DNA from: JAVBNT01 sp031551355
GTDB lineage: Bacteria; Vulcanimicrobiota; CADAWZ01
DNA: 42,126 nt
Reading direction: 5' to 3'
NCBI GenBank assembly: GCA_031551355.1
Contig: JAVBNT010000029.1
Coordinates: 1 to 42,126, forward strand
The notes below the pieces were generated by a model, which made no database searches, had not been told where the DNA came from, and saw only the letters and a program-made list of their open reading frames with translations. Positions 17,363 through 26,027 of this stretch are shown one piece after another. Each line of letters starts with the position of its first letter. Within the stretch, counting starts at the first letter, position 1. The translations under genes and the position numbers were made by a program.

Positions 17363-18806
17363 TAAATCCACCGCCTTTTGTCGGTCCGGTGAGGATATAA
17401 CTGCCGCTGTTTTCCAAAACAACATCCTCAGGTTTCATCTTTAACTCTTCGGAGATGGCGGCGAGAACTTTAGGACCGCAAAAACCTCCCTGACAACGAC
17501 CCATTCCCGCACAGGTCCTCCTTTTAACGCCATCAAGTGAGACCGGTGGAACGGCGCTGCCAAGCACGTTCTTTATTTCGCCTTCGGTGACCGTTTCACA
17601 GCGGCATATTATATGGCCATAAGACGGATCGTTTTTAATTATTTCATTTTTTGCCTCAGGAGAAAGTTCTTTGAATTCCGCTTTTCCGGCAGGAATTATC
17701 CGTTCGCGCTTTTCACCCAGTTCAAGTCCGGCATCGGACAGCAGTGAAAGTACATAAACCCCGATTGCAGGGGCGGCAGAAAGTCCCGGTGATTTTATAC
17801 CGGCAACGTTTATAAAGTTAGAAGCATACGCAGAATTTCTGATGATAAAATCATTTTCATTACTATAGGCGCGCAGGCCGGTAAATGTCCTGATCGTTTC
17901 CCTTAGGTTAATTCCGGGCACCGACAGCAACGCGGTCTCTCTGACAAAATCAAGACCGGATTTACTGGTAGAGCGCAGCTCATTATCAGCCACCGGCACA
18001 GAGTCAGGCCCGACAATCAAATTGCCATGGACTGTTGGCGCAACGAGAACGCCTTTTCCTTTTTCCGACGGAGCCTGAAAAATTACATTTCCAACAAGAT
18101 TTCCCTGCGATTTATCAAGGAGAAAGTATTCTCCTTTATTGGGAAATATTTTAAATTCGCTTTCAGGAGAAACCATTGAACTTATTTCATCGGCATAAAG
18201 ACCGGCGGCATTAACAATATATCTTGCCTGAACCGTTTTTCCGCCCGCATGCAAATGGTAGACGCCATCGACTCTCTCTATCTTTTCAACGCGGCTTTCG
18301 CGCAGGAGAACGGCACCGTTTAAAACAGCGGTTTCTATTTGGGCAAGACACAGCTGCCAGGGACTGATTATTGCTCCCGACGGAGCATGTAATGCCGCAA
18401 CTGCTTCGGAGGATACATTGGGCTCAAGTATCCGTATCTCAGCAGGGTTAATAATTTTAAGACCTTCAACACCGTTTTGGATACCGCGGTCATAAAGCTC
18501 CTGCAGCATCTTTTTCTGGGGATCGTCAAAAGCCAGAACGAGCGAACCCGTTTTCCGGTAATGAACCGACAGCTCCGAGCAAAGCTTTTCCATCATTTTT
18601 GAACCGGATACATTCAGTTTGGCTATCAGCGTTCCGGGTAATCCGTCAAATCCCGCATGCACAATAGCGCTGTTGGCCTTTGTTGTGCCGCAAGCCACAT
18701 CGTTTTCTTTTTCCAAAACGACAACGCTGACATTGTATGCGGACAATTCAAATGCAATTGAAGAACCGATTATGCCACATCCGATAACAGCAACATCATA
18801 AATCAT
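17352..18806 (-). CDS. GlpA-like FAD-dependent dehydrogenase with BFD-like [2Fe-2S] domain
   Basis: This 484-residue flavoprotein of the DAO/GlpA family has VIGCGIIGSSIAFEL (7-21) as its FAD fold and CGTTKANSAIVHAGFDG as a typical substrate-domain segment. The C-terminal ~90 residues hold CRCETVTEGEI and CAGMGRCQGGFCGP, a BFD-like Fe-S domain with its last Cys near 443. This architecture fits anaerobic glycerol-3-phosphate dehydrogenase and related 2-hydroxyacid or amine dehydrogenases. It forms the standard trio with the next two genes. Coupling to the FAD subunit of a molybdenum hydroxylase (four-base overlap at its start) is unusual and makes the glycerol-3-phosphate assignment uncertain. 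Confidence 0.88.
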   Translation of the reverse strand: MIYDVAVIGCGIIGSSIAFELSAYNVSVVVLEKENDVACGTTKANSAIVHAGFDGLPGTLIAKLNVSGSKMMEKLCSELSVHYRKTGSLVLAFDDPQKKMLQELYDRGIQNGVEGLKIINPAEIRILEPNVSSEAVAALHAPSGAIISPWQLCLAQIETAVLNGAVLLRESRVEKIERVDGVYHLHAGGKTVQARYIVNAAGLYADEISSMVSPESEFKIFPNKGEYFLLDKSQGNLVGNVIFQAPSEKGKGVLVAPTVHGNLIVGPDSVPVADNELRSTSKSGLDFVRETALLSVPGINLRETIRTFTGLRAYSNENDFIIRNSAYASNFINVAGIKSPGLSAAPAIGVYVLSLLSDAGLELGEKRERIIPAGKAEFKELSPEAKNEIIKNDPSYGHIICRCETVTEGEIKNVLGSAVPPVSLDGVKRRTCAGMGRCQGGFCGPKVLAAISEELKMKPEDVVLENSGSYILTGPTKGGGFNEK

Positions 18807-19663
18807 TTACAGAATCCTTCCAAAATACGTTTTAACAAAATGCCGACGACATGCGAACGGTAGGACGCTGTTGAACGTATATCCGAAATAGGTTTAAAAT
18901 CGTCATTAACCAATGTTGCGGCCTTGCCAATCAAATCCTTGTCCAGCTTCGAGCCGTCAAGCAGTTTTTCCGTTTTTGCGGCTCTCAAAATGACCGGTCC
19001 GACGCTTCCCAAAGCAATTCTTACATTGGAAACAACGCCGTTATCCATACAGGCGACAACCGCAACAGACGCCTTGGTTATTGCCAGCGCCTTTCTGGGC
19101 GCGACTCTCTTAAATCCGCATTTCTCACAAGCCTTAACCTTGTCAATAGTTATTTTCGTCAGAAGCTCATTCTTTAAAAGAACCGTCTTTCTGGGAGCGA
19201 GCGCAAAAGAAAAAATGGGCACAATCTTTTCTCCCGAGGAACTCGAAAGCGTCAGTCTGGCATTCAAAGCAAACAGCGGCGGCAGCAGGTCGCCGGCAGG
19301 GCTGGCATTGCATATGTTGCCGCCGATAGTCCCGCGATTACGTATTTGCGGTCCGCCGATGATAGAAGCAGTCTCAGACAGAATTGGGGCAAACTTCTTT
19401 ACAACTGCCGAAGAAGCAATTTCGGCATGCGTCACATTTGGGCCCAGTTCAATCACATCACCCCTCTCTTCAATGAACGACAGTTCTTTTATATTCAGCA
19501 CATTGAGGATCGAATCTTTAAAAATACCGTCAAGAGACATGCCCTGTATAACCATTATATCCGTACCGCCGGCAACAACGGTAATACTGCCGTCAGCAGC
19601 ATTAGAGAGTATGCCGAGAGCCTCTGACAGAGACGAAGGACTAAAAGCAGTTATTGAAGACAT
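18803..19663 (-). CDS. Molybdenum hydroxylase FAD subunit (XdhB/CoxM type)
   Basis: This is the medium, FAD-binding subunit of a xanthine dehydrogenase-family enzyme. The 286-residue length is typical. VVAGGTDIMV (29-38) and IRNRGTIGGNICNASPAGD (107-125) are the two FAD-contact motifs of the family. It carries electrons from the 2Fe-2S subunit to NAD or a carrier. A GGGGGG-rich ribosome site lies before the ATG, two bases after the 2Fe-2S subunit gene. Its stop overlaps the GlpA-like start by four bases, so the hydroxylase subunits and the flavoprotein set are co-transcribed. Confidence 0.93.
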   Translation of the reverse strand: MSSITAFSPSSLSEALGILSNAADGSITVVAGGTDIMVIQGMSLDGIFKDSILNVLNIKELSFIEERGDVIELGPNVTHAEIASSAVVKKFAPILSETASIIGGPQIRNRGTIGGNICNASPAGDLLPPLFALNARLTLSSSSGEKIVPIFSFALAPRKTVLLKNELLTKITIDKVKACEKCGFKRVAPRKALAITKASVAVVACMDNGVVSNVRIALGSVGPVILRAAKTEKLLDGSKLDKDLIGKAATLVNDDFKPISDIRSTASYRSHVVGILLKRILEGFCK

Positions 19664-19665
19664 TA

Positions 19666-20130
19666 TTATTTGCCCCCCTTCACAGATGCGGCGCTAACCG
19701 CCTCAACAATCTTTTTATAACCTGTACAGCGGCACAGATTGCCGGAAAGCCCCGTTCTTATTTCTTCTTCCGAAGGATGGGGATTTTTCTCCAGCAGGGC
19801 AAAGGAAGAAAGCACCATTCCCGGAATACAAAAACCGCACTGAACGGCACCATGTTTCAGAAAGGATTCTTTTATATGATCGGCTCTGCCGGATTCCATA
19901 AGTCCTTCTATCGTCATTATGTCCCTGCCGTTCACCTGAAAAACGGGAATAATACAGGAATTAACCGTAACGCCGTCAAGAATAACAGTGCATGCTCCGC
20001 ACTCTCCCTCACCGCAGCCTATTTTAGTGCCGGTGAAACCAAGATCTTCCCTTATCACGTCGACTAAACGCTTTTCAGCAGGTAAATCAAGCTGTACGTC
20101 CTTGCCGTTTATTTTGAATTTTATCTCCAT
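19666..20130 (-). CDS. Molybdenum hydroxylase 2Fe-2S subunit (XdhC/CoxS type)
   Basis: This 154-residue protein carries two [2Fe-2S] clusters. The plant-ferredoxin-like cluster uses C39, C44, C47 and C59 (GCGEGECGACT). The second, in the four-helix domain, uses C98, C101, C133 and C135 (QCGFCIPG and LCRCTGY). All eight Cys are present, so the subunit should be functional. It moves electrons from the molybdenum centre to the FAD subunit. It is the first gene of the operon, with an AGAGG ribosome site. Its partner large subunit is ~2 kb further upstream on the same strand. Confidence 0.95.
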   Translation of the reverse strand: MEIKFKINGKDVQLDLPAEKRLVDVIREDLGFTGTKIGCGEGECGACTVILDGVTVNSCIIPVFQVNGRDIMTIEGLMESGRADHIKESFLKHGAVQCGFCIPGMVLSSFALLEKNPHPSEEEIRTGLSGNLCRCTGYKKIVEAVSAASVKGGK

Positions 20131-20306
20131 AATACTCTGAACCTCTCGTGGTTATAATAACTCTTTAACCTTATTTAATTTTATCTAAGTCAGCTAATAC
20201 CTTTTAATAAGAATAAAAAATTATGGAACAAAAGGTAGCAAAAGGTTTTAAAGATAAAAATAAATAAATATCTAATATTACAAAATAAAAAAGAGAGGTA
20301 TAAGTT

Positions 20307-20594
20307 ATGAAAAAAATTCGCACCGTTTTAAGTGCTGCAGCAATACTTTTTCTAATCTTTATCGCCGCTATGGGCGTATGCATGGCTAGATCCGACTATT
20401 ATCCTCCAAATTCACATAACTGGATTTACAAAGATGACAAATCCTATCCTACCTGGAGACAGGAAACGGAAAAAGTCATTGTCAAAATGGGTGAAGAAGT
20501 AAAAGAACTCAGAAAAGACAATGAAAGACTTTCAGAAGAAATAAGAGAAATAAAAAAAGAGATGGCAGAACTCAAAAAAAAGTCAAATAAATAA
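20307..20594 (+). CDS. Small membrane-anchored or secreted coiled-coil protein
   Basis: This 95-residue protein has a hydrophobic N-terminal segment (about 8-28) that can act as a signal peptide or anchor. A short Tyr/Pro/Trp-rich region follows, then a charged heptad-like helix from about 55 to the end. A GAGAGG site lies before the ATG. No family is recognised. The form resembles small Lpp- or LPXTG-free coiled-coil envelope proteins. It lies 14 bases before the acetyltransferase gene and probably shares its transcript. Confidence 0.65.
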   Translation: MKKIRTVLSAAAILFLIFIAAMGVCMARSDYYPPNSHNWIYKDDKSYPTWRQETEKVIVKMGEEVKELRKDNERLSEEIREIKKEMAELKKKSNK

Positions 20595-20608
20595 AAGGGC
20601 CGCAATGT

Positions 20609-21178
20609 ATGAAAAGACTGGAAACGCAAAGACTTGTATTGAGAGCCTGGAAAAAAGACGATGTTGACGATCTCTACAATTATGCCAAAAACCCTAACGT
20701 CGGCCCCAATGCCGGTTGGGAACCTCATACCGACAAAGCAATATCTTCAAAAATAATCAATTTATTCATCAGGCAAAATGACATATGGGCAATAACTCTT
20801 AAAGAAAACAAAAAAGTAATCGGTTCCGTAGGTCTTCACAAAGATGAGAAACGCCAGACAGTAAAAACGAGACAGATAGGGTATGTTTTATCGGAAGAAT
20901 ACTGGCATAAAGGTCTGGCAACAGAAGCCGTTTTAAAAGTGATTGATTACGCATTCACAGAAATGGGGCTGGATCTGCTCTCCGCCTACCACTATCCTTA
21001 TAATAAACGTTCCAGAAATGTAATCGAAAAATGCGGATTCAAATATGAGGGAACTCTCAGACAATCAACCATCAATTGTGACGGAGACACTCTGGATACT
21101 GTTTGTTATTCGCTACTTAGAGCTGAATACGAAGAATTATGCAAAAACACAATTCCGCCATTTAATCATCTCATGTAA
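20609..21178 (+). CDS. GNAT N-acetyltransferase (RimJ/RimL type)
   Basis: This 189-residue acetyl-CoA-dependent acetyltransferase begins with the ETQRLVLRAW segment typical of RimJ/RimL-like enzymes. Motif A reads GYVLSEEYWHKGLATEAV, with an acetyl-CoA loop shorter than the classic Q/RxxGxG/A. NKRSRNVIEKCGF is the usual motif-B region. Substrates of such enzymes range from ribosomal protein N-termini to small amines and antibiotics; the target here cannot be read from sequence. An AAGGG site precedes the ATG. Confidence 0.88.
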   Translation: MKRLETQRLVLRAWKKDDVDDLYNYAKNPNVGPNAGWEPHTDKAISSKIINLFIRQNDIWAITLKENKKVIGSVGLHKDEKRQTVKTRQIGYVLSEEYWHKGLATEAVLKVIDYAFTEMGLDLLSAYHYPYNKRSRNVIEKCGFKYEGTLRQSTINCDGDTLDTVCYSLLRAEYEELCKNTIPPFNHLM

Positions 21179-21269
21179 ACAACTGAGAACCAGAGGAAAG
21201 GGCAGGTAACAAATTGAATTCGGATATAAATATAAAGTCTTAATAAAAATATTTAAGGAGCGTAAAACC

Positions 21270-21506
21270 ATGCCTCATATCGTCATCAAAACCATTAGTG
21301 GAGCCTCACAGCAGGAGCTTCAGGAAATCGCCCGGCAAATCAGCGACGTTGTCAATAAGACAACGGGTAAACCGGAAAAGTATATATCCGTATCAGTGGA
21401 AGAGTATTCTGTCAATGAGTGGGAGCAAGTCTACAACGAATGTATCAAGGATAAAGATAATGTTCTTATAAAACCGGGATACACCAACCCCAAAACTTTT
21501 CAATAA
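21270..21506 (+). CDS. 4-oxalocrotonate tautomerase-family protein
   Basis: This 78-residue protein begins MPHIVIK. Pro at position 2 becomes the N-terminal catalytic base after Met removal, the hallmark of the tautomerase superfamily. The conserved VSVEEY segment in the middle fits the second beta strand. Small members act as oligomers on enol-keto tautomers. An AAGGAG site lies before the ATG. It is separated from the GNAT gene by about 90 bases and may be the last gene of that unit. Confidence 0.85.
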   Translation: MPHIVIKTISGASQQELQEIARQISDVVNKTTGKPEKYISVSVEEYSVNEWEQVYNECIKDKDNVLIKPGYTNPKTFQ

Positions 21507-21587
21507 TGAGACTAAACTTCTAAATAATACCCTGCGCGATAAATATCGGCTATAATTATTATTTTTAATATCCAGGCAGTCAAGTCA

Positions 21588-21656
21588 GTGTTATACCTGT
21601 TTTCCTGCGGAAGCAACATCTGACTTCGTTGCGTAGCAGGAAAGCGGATATAACAC
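21588..21656. repeat. Long imperfect hairpin
   Basis: Arms of about 30 and 29 bases (21588-21617 and 21628-21656) pair through blocks of 8, 8 and 5 bp with small internal loops. No T-run follows on either strand. It lies downstream of the tautomerase gene and may be a dispersed palindromic element or a transcript-end structure. Confidence 0.55.
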
Positions 21657-21713
21657 GTGTACAAGTTTTGTATAAACTATAAGAGAACAGCCCCGTTACA
21701 GGCTCAAAAAGTT

Positions 21714-21830
21714 AGACCGGAATATACAACAGTCTTTTCTTATGATGTAAGAAGGAGGCGGCATCGGGATTTGCCGCCAACTGAATAATCGTAAGAAAAG
21801 CCGGAAAGCAGAGAGCTTGCAACAGCCTCC
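21714..21830. ncRNA. Candidate structured RNA, unassigned
   Basis: Several helices can form here: a perfect 9-bp stem (CTTTTCTTA pairing with TAAGAAAAG), a GGCGGCA/TGCCGCC hairpin enclosed within it, and GGAGGC (about 21751) against GCCTCC (about 21825) as a competing or pseudoknot-like helix. No convincing protein frame covers it. On neither strand does a nearby gene start follow, so a cis-riboswitch is unlikely; a standalone RNA or mobile palindrome is possible. It does not match any RNA family I can recall with confidence. Confidence 0.35.
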
Positions 21831-21905
21831 AGAGTTATATGCAATTAAATGGTTATAGATTTTGCATATGTTAGGCAGAATAACAAGTAAAATAAAATAC
21901 TGGAT

Positions 21906-21940
21906 CGCCGCGCTGCACTCGCGATGACGGCTACGCCGTC
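21906..21940. repeat. Dispersed palindromic repeat pair
   Basis: A REP-like palindrome of the ATCGCCGCG...CGCGAT style is directly followed by a perfect 6-bp hairpin with a 3-base loop (21926-21940). A weaker related hairpin lies near 22003. The rest of the 21,507-22,101 gap holds no gene that I can support. Confidence 0.5.
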
Positions 21941-22101
21941 TTGTCAAAAAAATTTATTTAGATTTTACATATAGAATATAAATTGCCTCAGCACTCTGAA
22001 TTCCCGTCTACATGGGATGACTGCTTTCCAACCGAAGTCTATTTTCGTGAAAACGGGAACAAAAATGACAACCCCACACTAAATTTTCCGCAAATAACAA
22101 A

Positions 22102-22140
22102 AAATACCGGGAGGACTTACTGCAAGACAGCCCGGTATTT
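22102..22140 (-). terminator. Intrinsic terminator of the molybdopterin-subunit gene
   Basis: A perfect 10-bp stem (22102-22111 with 22131-22140) encloses a loop of about 19 bases and is followed on the minus strand by a T-run. It lies about 30 bases after the stop of the large hydroxylase subunit, so that gene appears to be transcribed separately from the small-subunit operon. Confidence 0.75.
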
Positions 22141-22169
22141 TATTAAAATCTCAAAGCGATTATTTTATA

Positions 22170-24446
22170 CTATTTCTTCAGCGACAACTCAAACAGCTTT
22201 TCCGGAGTAATCGGAATATCCAAAACATCGATCCCCGTTGCCATCGACACCGCGTCGGCAATCGCAGACGCCACCACCACCAGCGGCATCTCCCCCACAC
22301 CCTTGGCACCATACGGCCCGTTAGCATATCCCTCTTCAACAATAACCGTTTCCACAAACGGCACATCCGCGGATGTCGGAATAATATAATTAGTGAAACG
22401 GTCGTTTAAGATATGTCCGTCCTTCATGATAATATCTTCAAGAATGGAATATCCGAACGCCTGAATACAGCCGCCCTCAATCTGTCCTTCTACAAGTATC
22501 GGGTTAATAGCCTTGCCCATATCCTCGGCCGAAACAAGTCTGGTGACACTGATTTCAAAAGTCCCGGTATCGACTTCAACTTCGGCAACCGTAGCCGCCC
22601 AACCGTAACCGGCATAAGCGTCACCCTGGAAAGTATCTTCGTTCCATACGACACCGGGAGGACTCGCATATTGGCTGTAAAAAGAATCTTCCAATCCTTT
22701 ATCATTCAATAGTTTGGCCGCATCGGCAAAAGTCCCCCACTTGCTACCTTTTACGGCAAAAGCTCCTGATTCATAAGCGATATCCGCCACTGCCGACGAT
22801 TCTTTAGCGGCAATAAGCTCCGTCAATGCCTCTATCGCAAGCAATGACGCATCCCTTAAAACTTTGCCGACAATCATCGTCGTACGCGACGCCACTGTCG
22901 GTCCGCTGTCAGGAACAAGAGAAGTATCGGTCGTCTCCACGGAAACCTTTGCGAAAGGAAGCTGCAAAGTCTCGGCAACGATCTGCGGCAAAATAGTTCT
23001 CATACCCTGCCCCATTTCCGTTGTGCTGCAGAGAATTTTAACCTCGCCGGAAGGAAGTAATTTAACACCGGCCTTGGCGCGGATACGATCCTCTCCCTTG
23101 CCGGTAAAACCTGCTCCATGAAATACAGCCATTATACCGATACCCTTACGCTTTACAAGATCAGAAGGCTGCTTTTTATACTGCTGATACAATTTTTCAA
23201 AATCAGTCTTTTCAACAGCCAAATCAATACATTTTTTCAGACCAACCGGGTCTTTAAGCGTCTGCCCGGTAGCCGTAACATCAAACTGTTTTAAAAGATT
23301 TACTTTTCTGAATGTCAGCGGATCGACTCCTATATTCTCAGCAAACCGCGTCATATGGCGTTCTACCGCATAGAATATCTGCGGAGCGCCAAACCCTCTG
23401 TAAGCCGACGTCGGAATCAGATTTGTTGCCACGGCCCTGGCAAGTATGGAAATATTATCACAATTATAAGCCCCGGCGCCGGCAATGGCAGCCCTGGCAA
23501 GCACAACCGGAGAAGCCATAGAATAAGCGCCGCCGTCAAAGAGAATATCTACATCGACAGCTATCAATTTACCATTTTCGTCAACCCCGGTCTTAATATT
23601 TATCAGTGACGGATGCCTCTTGGTGGTGGCGGCCATATCTTCATGGCGTTCATAAATCATCTTTACCGGCTTTTTAGCTTTAAGCGCCAGGAGAGCCGAA
23701 TGAGCGGCTATTATTGAAGGAAAATGTTCCTTACCGCCAAACCCGCCGCCGGTGGTAACCTGAACGACGCGAAGCTTCTCCGGCTCAAATGTGAACAACT
23801 TCTGCGATTCTTTTCTCACATAATAGGGACACTGAAGGGAACCGTAGATAGTAACTCCATCACCGTCGGCATCGGGAACGGCTATCATACCCTGGGTTTC
23901 AATATATGCCTGCTCCTGGTAAGGCGTGCGGTAAGTCCCCTCAAAGACATATTTTGCTTTTGCAAAAGCGCTTTGCGGGTCACCTTTATTGACCGTATAC
24001 TTCTTGATAATATTGTCATCGGCATAAATCAGGGATTTTTTTGCCAGTCCCTCCTCAATACTAAGTGCCGGCGTCAATACTTCATAATCCACAAACACAT
24101 GAGACGCGGCCTCTTTGGCTTTTCTCAAAGACGGCGCTGCAACAAGGCAAACAGGTTCGCCAACGTGGTTGACCCTGTTATTCTTAGGCAGAAAAGGAAC
24201 ATCCATATTAAAATTATTGAAGATATTTTCACCGGGAATTTCTTCCGCAGTGAATGTTATTATTTCAGACCAGTCATACGACCCGTCAAAAACAATCTTC
24301 CTCACATTGGCACATGGATGAGGACTTCTGACGGTAACGCCGTAAAGCTGCCCCTCCATATTAATATCATCAATATACTTTATACTTCCATTTACTTTGG
24401 CTTCGGCATCAACCCTGACAACACTTTGCCCGACGATAGCATTCAT
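22170..24446 (-). CDS. Molybdenum hydroxylase molybdopterin-binding subunit (XdhA type)
   Basis: This is the large subunit of a xanthine dehydrogenase/aldehyde oxidase-family enzyme, which hydroxylates its substrate with a water-derived oxygen at the molybdenum centre. I chose the ATG at 24446 (758 residues), fixed by an AAGGAGG site; a frame to 24485 lacks one. GGGFGGKE (233-240), SAYRGFGAPQ (347-356) and the C-terminal GVGEMPL with the catalytic Glu near 719 are present. The YRGFGAP loop excludes aerobic CO dehydrogenase, which has a Cys loop there. The substrate is unknown; purines, aldehydes or N-heterocycles are possible. The small subunits are encoded ~2 kb downstream, beyond three opposite-strand genes. 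Confidence 0.93.
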   Translation of the reverse strand: MNAIVGQSVVRVDAEAKVNGSIKYIDDINMEGQLYGVTVRSPHPCANVRKIVFDGSYDWSEIITFTAEEIPGENIFNNFNMDVPFLPKNNRVNHVGEPVCLVAAPSLRKAKEAASHVFVDYEVLTPALSIEEGLAKKSLIYADDNIIKKYTVNKGDPQSAFAKAKYVFEGTYRTPYQEQAYIETQGMIAVPDADGDGVTIYGSLQCPYYVRKESQKLFTFEPEKLRVVQVTTGGGFGGKEHFPSIIAAHSALLALKAKKPVKMIYERHEDMAATTKRHPSLINIKTGVDENGKLIAVDVDILFDGGAYSMASPVVLARAAIAGAGAYNCDNISILARAVATNLIPTSAYRGFGAPQIFYAVERHMTRFAENIGVDPLTFRKVNLLKQFDVTATGQTLKDPVGLKKCIDLAVEKTDFEKLYQQYKKQPSDLVKRKGIGIMAVFHGAGFTGKGEDRIRAKAGVKLLPSGEVKILCSTTEMGQGMRTILPQIVAETLQLPFAKVSVETTDTSLVPDSGPTVASRTTMIVGKVLRDASLLAIEALTELIAAKESSAVADIAYESGAFAVKGSKWGTFADAAKLLNDKGLEDSFYSQYASPPGVVWNEDTFQGDAYAGYGWAATVAEVEVDTGTFEISVTRLVSAEDMGKAINPILVEGQIEGGCIQAFGYSILEDIIMKDGHILNDRFTNYIIPTSADVPFVETVIVEEGYANGPYGAKGVGEMPLVVVASAIADAVSMATGIDVLDIPITPEKLFELSLKK

Positions 24447-24536
24447 TATAAATTCCTCCTTAACAATAACAGGAATATTAGTCAAAATATTTTATAAAAC
24501 AAAGAAATTAACCTTCTTTATACCTTAAAAATAAAT

Positions 24537-25904
24537 CTATGCAGGTTTGGGCTTTTTCCATTGGCCCATAAAAAACCATATAAGGTATATAACAGCTTTT
24601 ACAAAAGTGAGAATCGTGATCGCCCACCATATTCCCTCAATGCCCATATTTTTCGAAAACGCCAGATAATAGGCCAAAGGAATCCTAGCCAGAACGACGG
24701 GCACGGTTATCAGCATCGGCACAAGCGTTTTACCGGAACCGGAAAAGACACCGTCAAGTAAAATCCCTATGGCCATAAACACCTGGGAAAAACTGATTAT
24801 TTCCAGATACTTTGCCGTCACTGTGGCTGTAAGGCCGTCCGCGATAAAAAAATGGGCAAGCTGAAATCTTCCGAAATAAAAGAGCAACGACAGGGAAACC
24901 GAAATCAGTAGCAGATACGCCATCGAAACCAAAGCGGCATTCTGAGCTCTGCCGGGATTTTTAGCGCCGATATTCTGCCCCACCAGCGTAACGCAGCCGA
25001 TCGAAAAAGAAACGCACACTAAAAAGGAAATACTTTCTATTCTATGGCCGATTCCCAGAGCAGCCATAGATTCAGTACCGAATTTAGCAACCATACTGGC
25101 AAGAAAAATGGACACAATGGAAAAAAGAATTGAATTAGCCGAAGGAGGCAGACCGATCCTGATAATTTCCTTTAAAACGGCAAAATCCATTTTATAAAAT
25201 TTTTTACGGAGCATAAACTTGTGCTTGCGTTTGTAAATCGACAAAGAGAGATATACAAGCCCGGCAAGAAAGCATATATTAGTCGCAACCGCTCCTCCTG
25301 CCACTCCCATACGCGGGAAAGGCCCGATGCCCAATATCAGCAGCGGATCGAGAACAAATACAAAAATAAGCCCGAAAAAAAGCGCTTTTACCGGCGTCTT
25401 TGTATCGCCATATCCCCTCATTATTGCACAAATGGATTCAAGAACGGCAAAACCGACTGCAAATGAGAAGATCCAATAAGTATAGCGGCAGGCCTCATCT
25501 ATAACGGCAGGTTTTGCGCCCATCCAGGTAAAAAAATGACGGCAGCCCAAAAACATAATCAGAGAATAGGCTACTGCCAAGAAAACGGCGCCGCGCATAC
25601 CCTGGTGTGCGGCATTCAAAGCCGCCGCCCGCTTGCCGGCACCATCATTTTGTGCGACAAGAGACGTTGTTCCGGTATTGACGATTCCCATAACCGAATA
25701 AAACATCCATACAAAAAAAGAACTGACATTTATTGCCGCAAAATTTACAGGACCAAGCTTACCAACCCAATATCCGTTAAGGAAATGCCAGGCCGTTTCC
25801 ATAAAACTGGCCGTAAGAACAGGAAAAACAATAAAAGGAACAACCTTCCAAAGATTTCCATACAAAATTTCCGTGCGGGCGTCAATATTTTTTGAAGAAC
25901 TCAT
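24537..25904 (-). CDS. MATE-family efflux transporter
   Basis: This 455-residue integral membrane protein has about 12 hydrophobic helices arranged as two similar halves. MATE exporters use Na+ or H+ gradients to expel cationic drugs and metabolites. The N-terminal segment NLWKVVPFIVFPVLTASFME and the later GYGDTKTPVKALF and GSGKTLVPMLI match the family's repeated motif at the start of helices 7 and 12. It lies ~90 bases upstream of the hydroxylase large subunit on the same strand, so co-transcription is possible. No drug can be assigned. Confidence 0.93.
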   Translation of the reverse strand: MSSSKNIDARTEILYGNLWKVVPFIVFPVLTASFMETAWHFLNGYWVGKLGPVNFAAINVSSFFVWMFYSVMGIVNTGTTSLVAQNDGAGKRAAALNAAHQGMRGAVFLAVAYSLIMFLGCRHFFTWMGAKPAVIDEACRYTYWIFSFAVGFAVLESICAIMRGYGDTKTPVKALFFGLIFVFVLDPLLILGIGPFPRMGVAGGAVATNICFLAGLVYLSLSIYKRKHKFMLRKKFYKMDFAVLKEIIRIGLPPSANSILFSIVSIFLASMVAKFGTESMAALGIGHRIESISFLVCVSFSIGCVTLVGQNIGAKNPGRAQNAALVSMAYLLLISVSLSLLFYFGRFQLAHFFIADGLTATVTAKYLEIISFSQVFMAIGILLDGVFSGSGKTLVPMLITVPVVLARIPLAYYLAFSKNMGIEGIWWAITILTFVKAVIYLIWFFMGQWKKPKPA

Positions 25905-26027
25905 AAAAAAACCAATCCATTATTTACAGACTAAAAATTAACGCGCACCCCCGATAAACCCATAAAAAAAGTTAAATTTCAAAACCTTAAAATTTTCTTC
26001 ACGGTTTAAGAGATTATAACGTTCAGG

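Noticed and set aside
18924..19697. 257-codon plus-strand frame opposite the FAD subunit gene
   Set aside because: Mirror of a strongly supported gene; composition is typical of antisense shadows.
21696..21947. Minus-strand frame of 83 codons over palindromes
   Set aside because: Consists of hairpin and REP-like sequence; no start signal or domain.
22164..24446. Aerobic carbon monoxide dehydrogenase reading of the large hydroxylase subunit
   Set aside because: The active-site loop is YRGFGAP, not the Cys-bearing loop of CoxL.
23724..24497. 257-codon plus-strand frame opposite the molybdopterin subunit
   Set aside because: Antisense of a certain gene; no ribosome site or domain.
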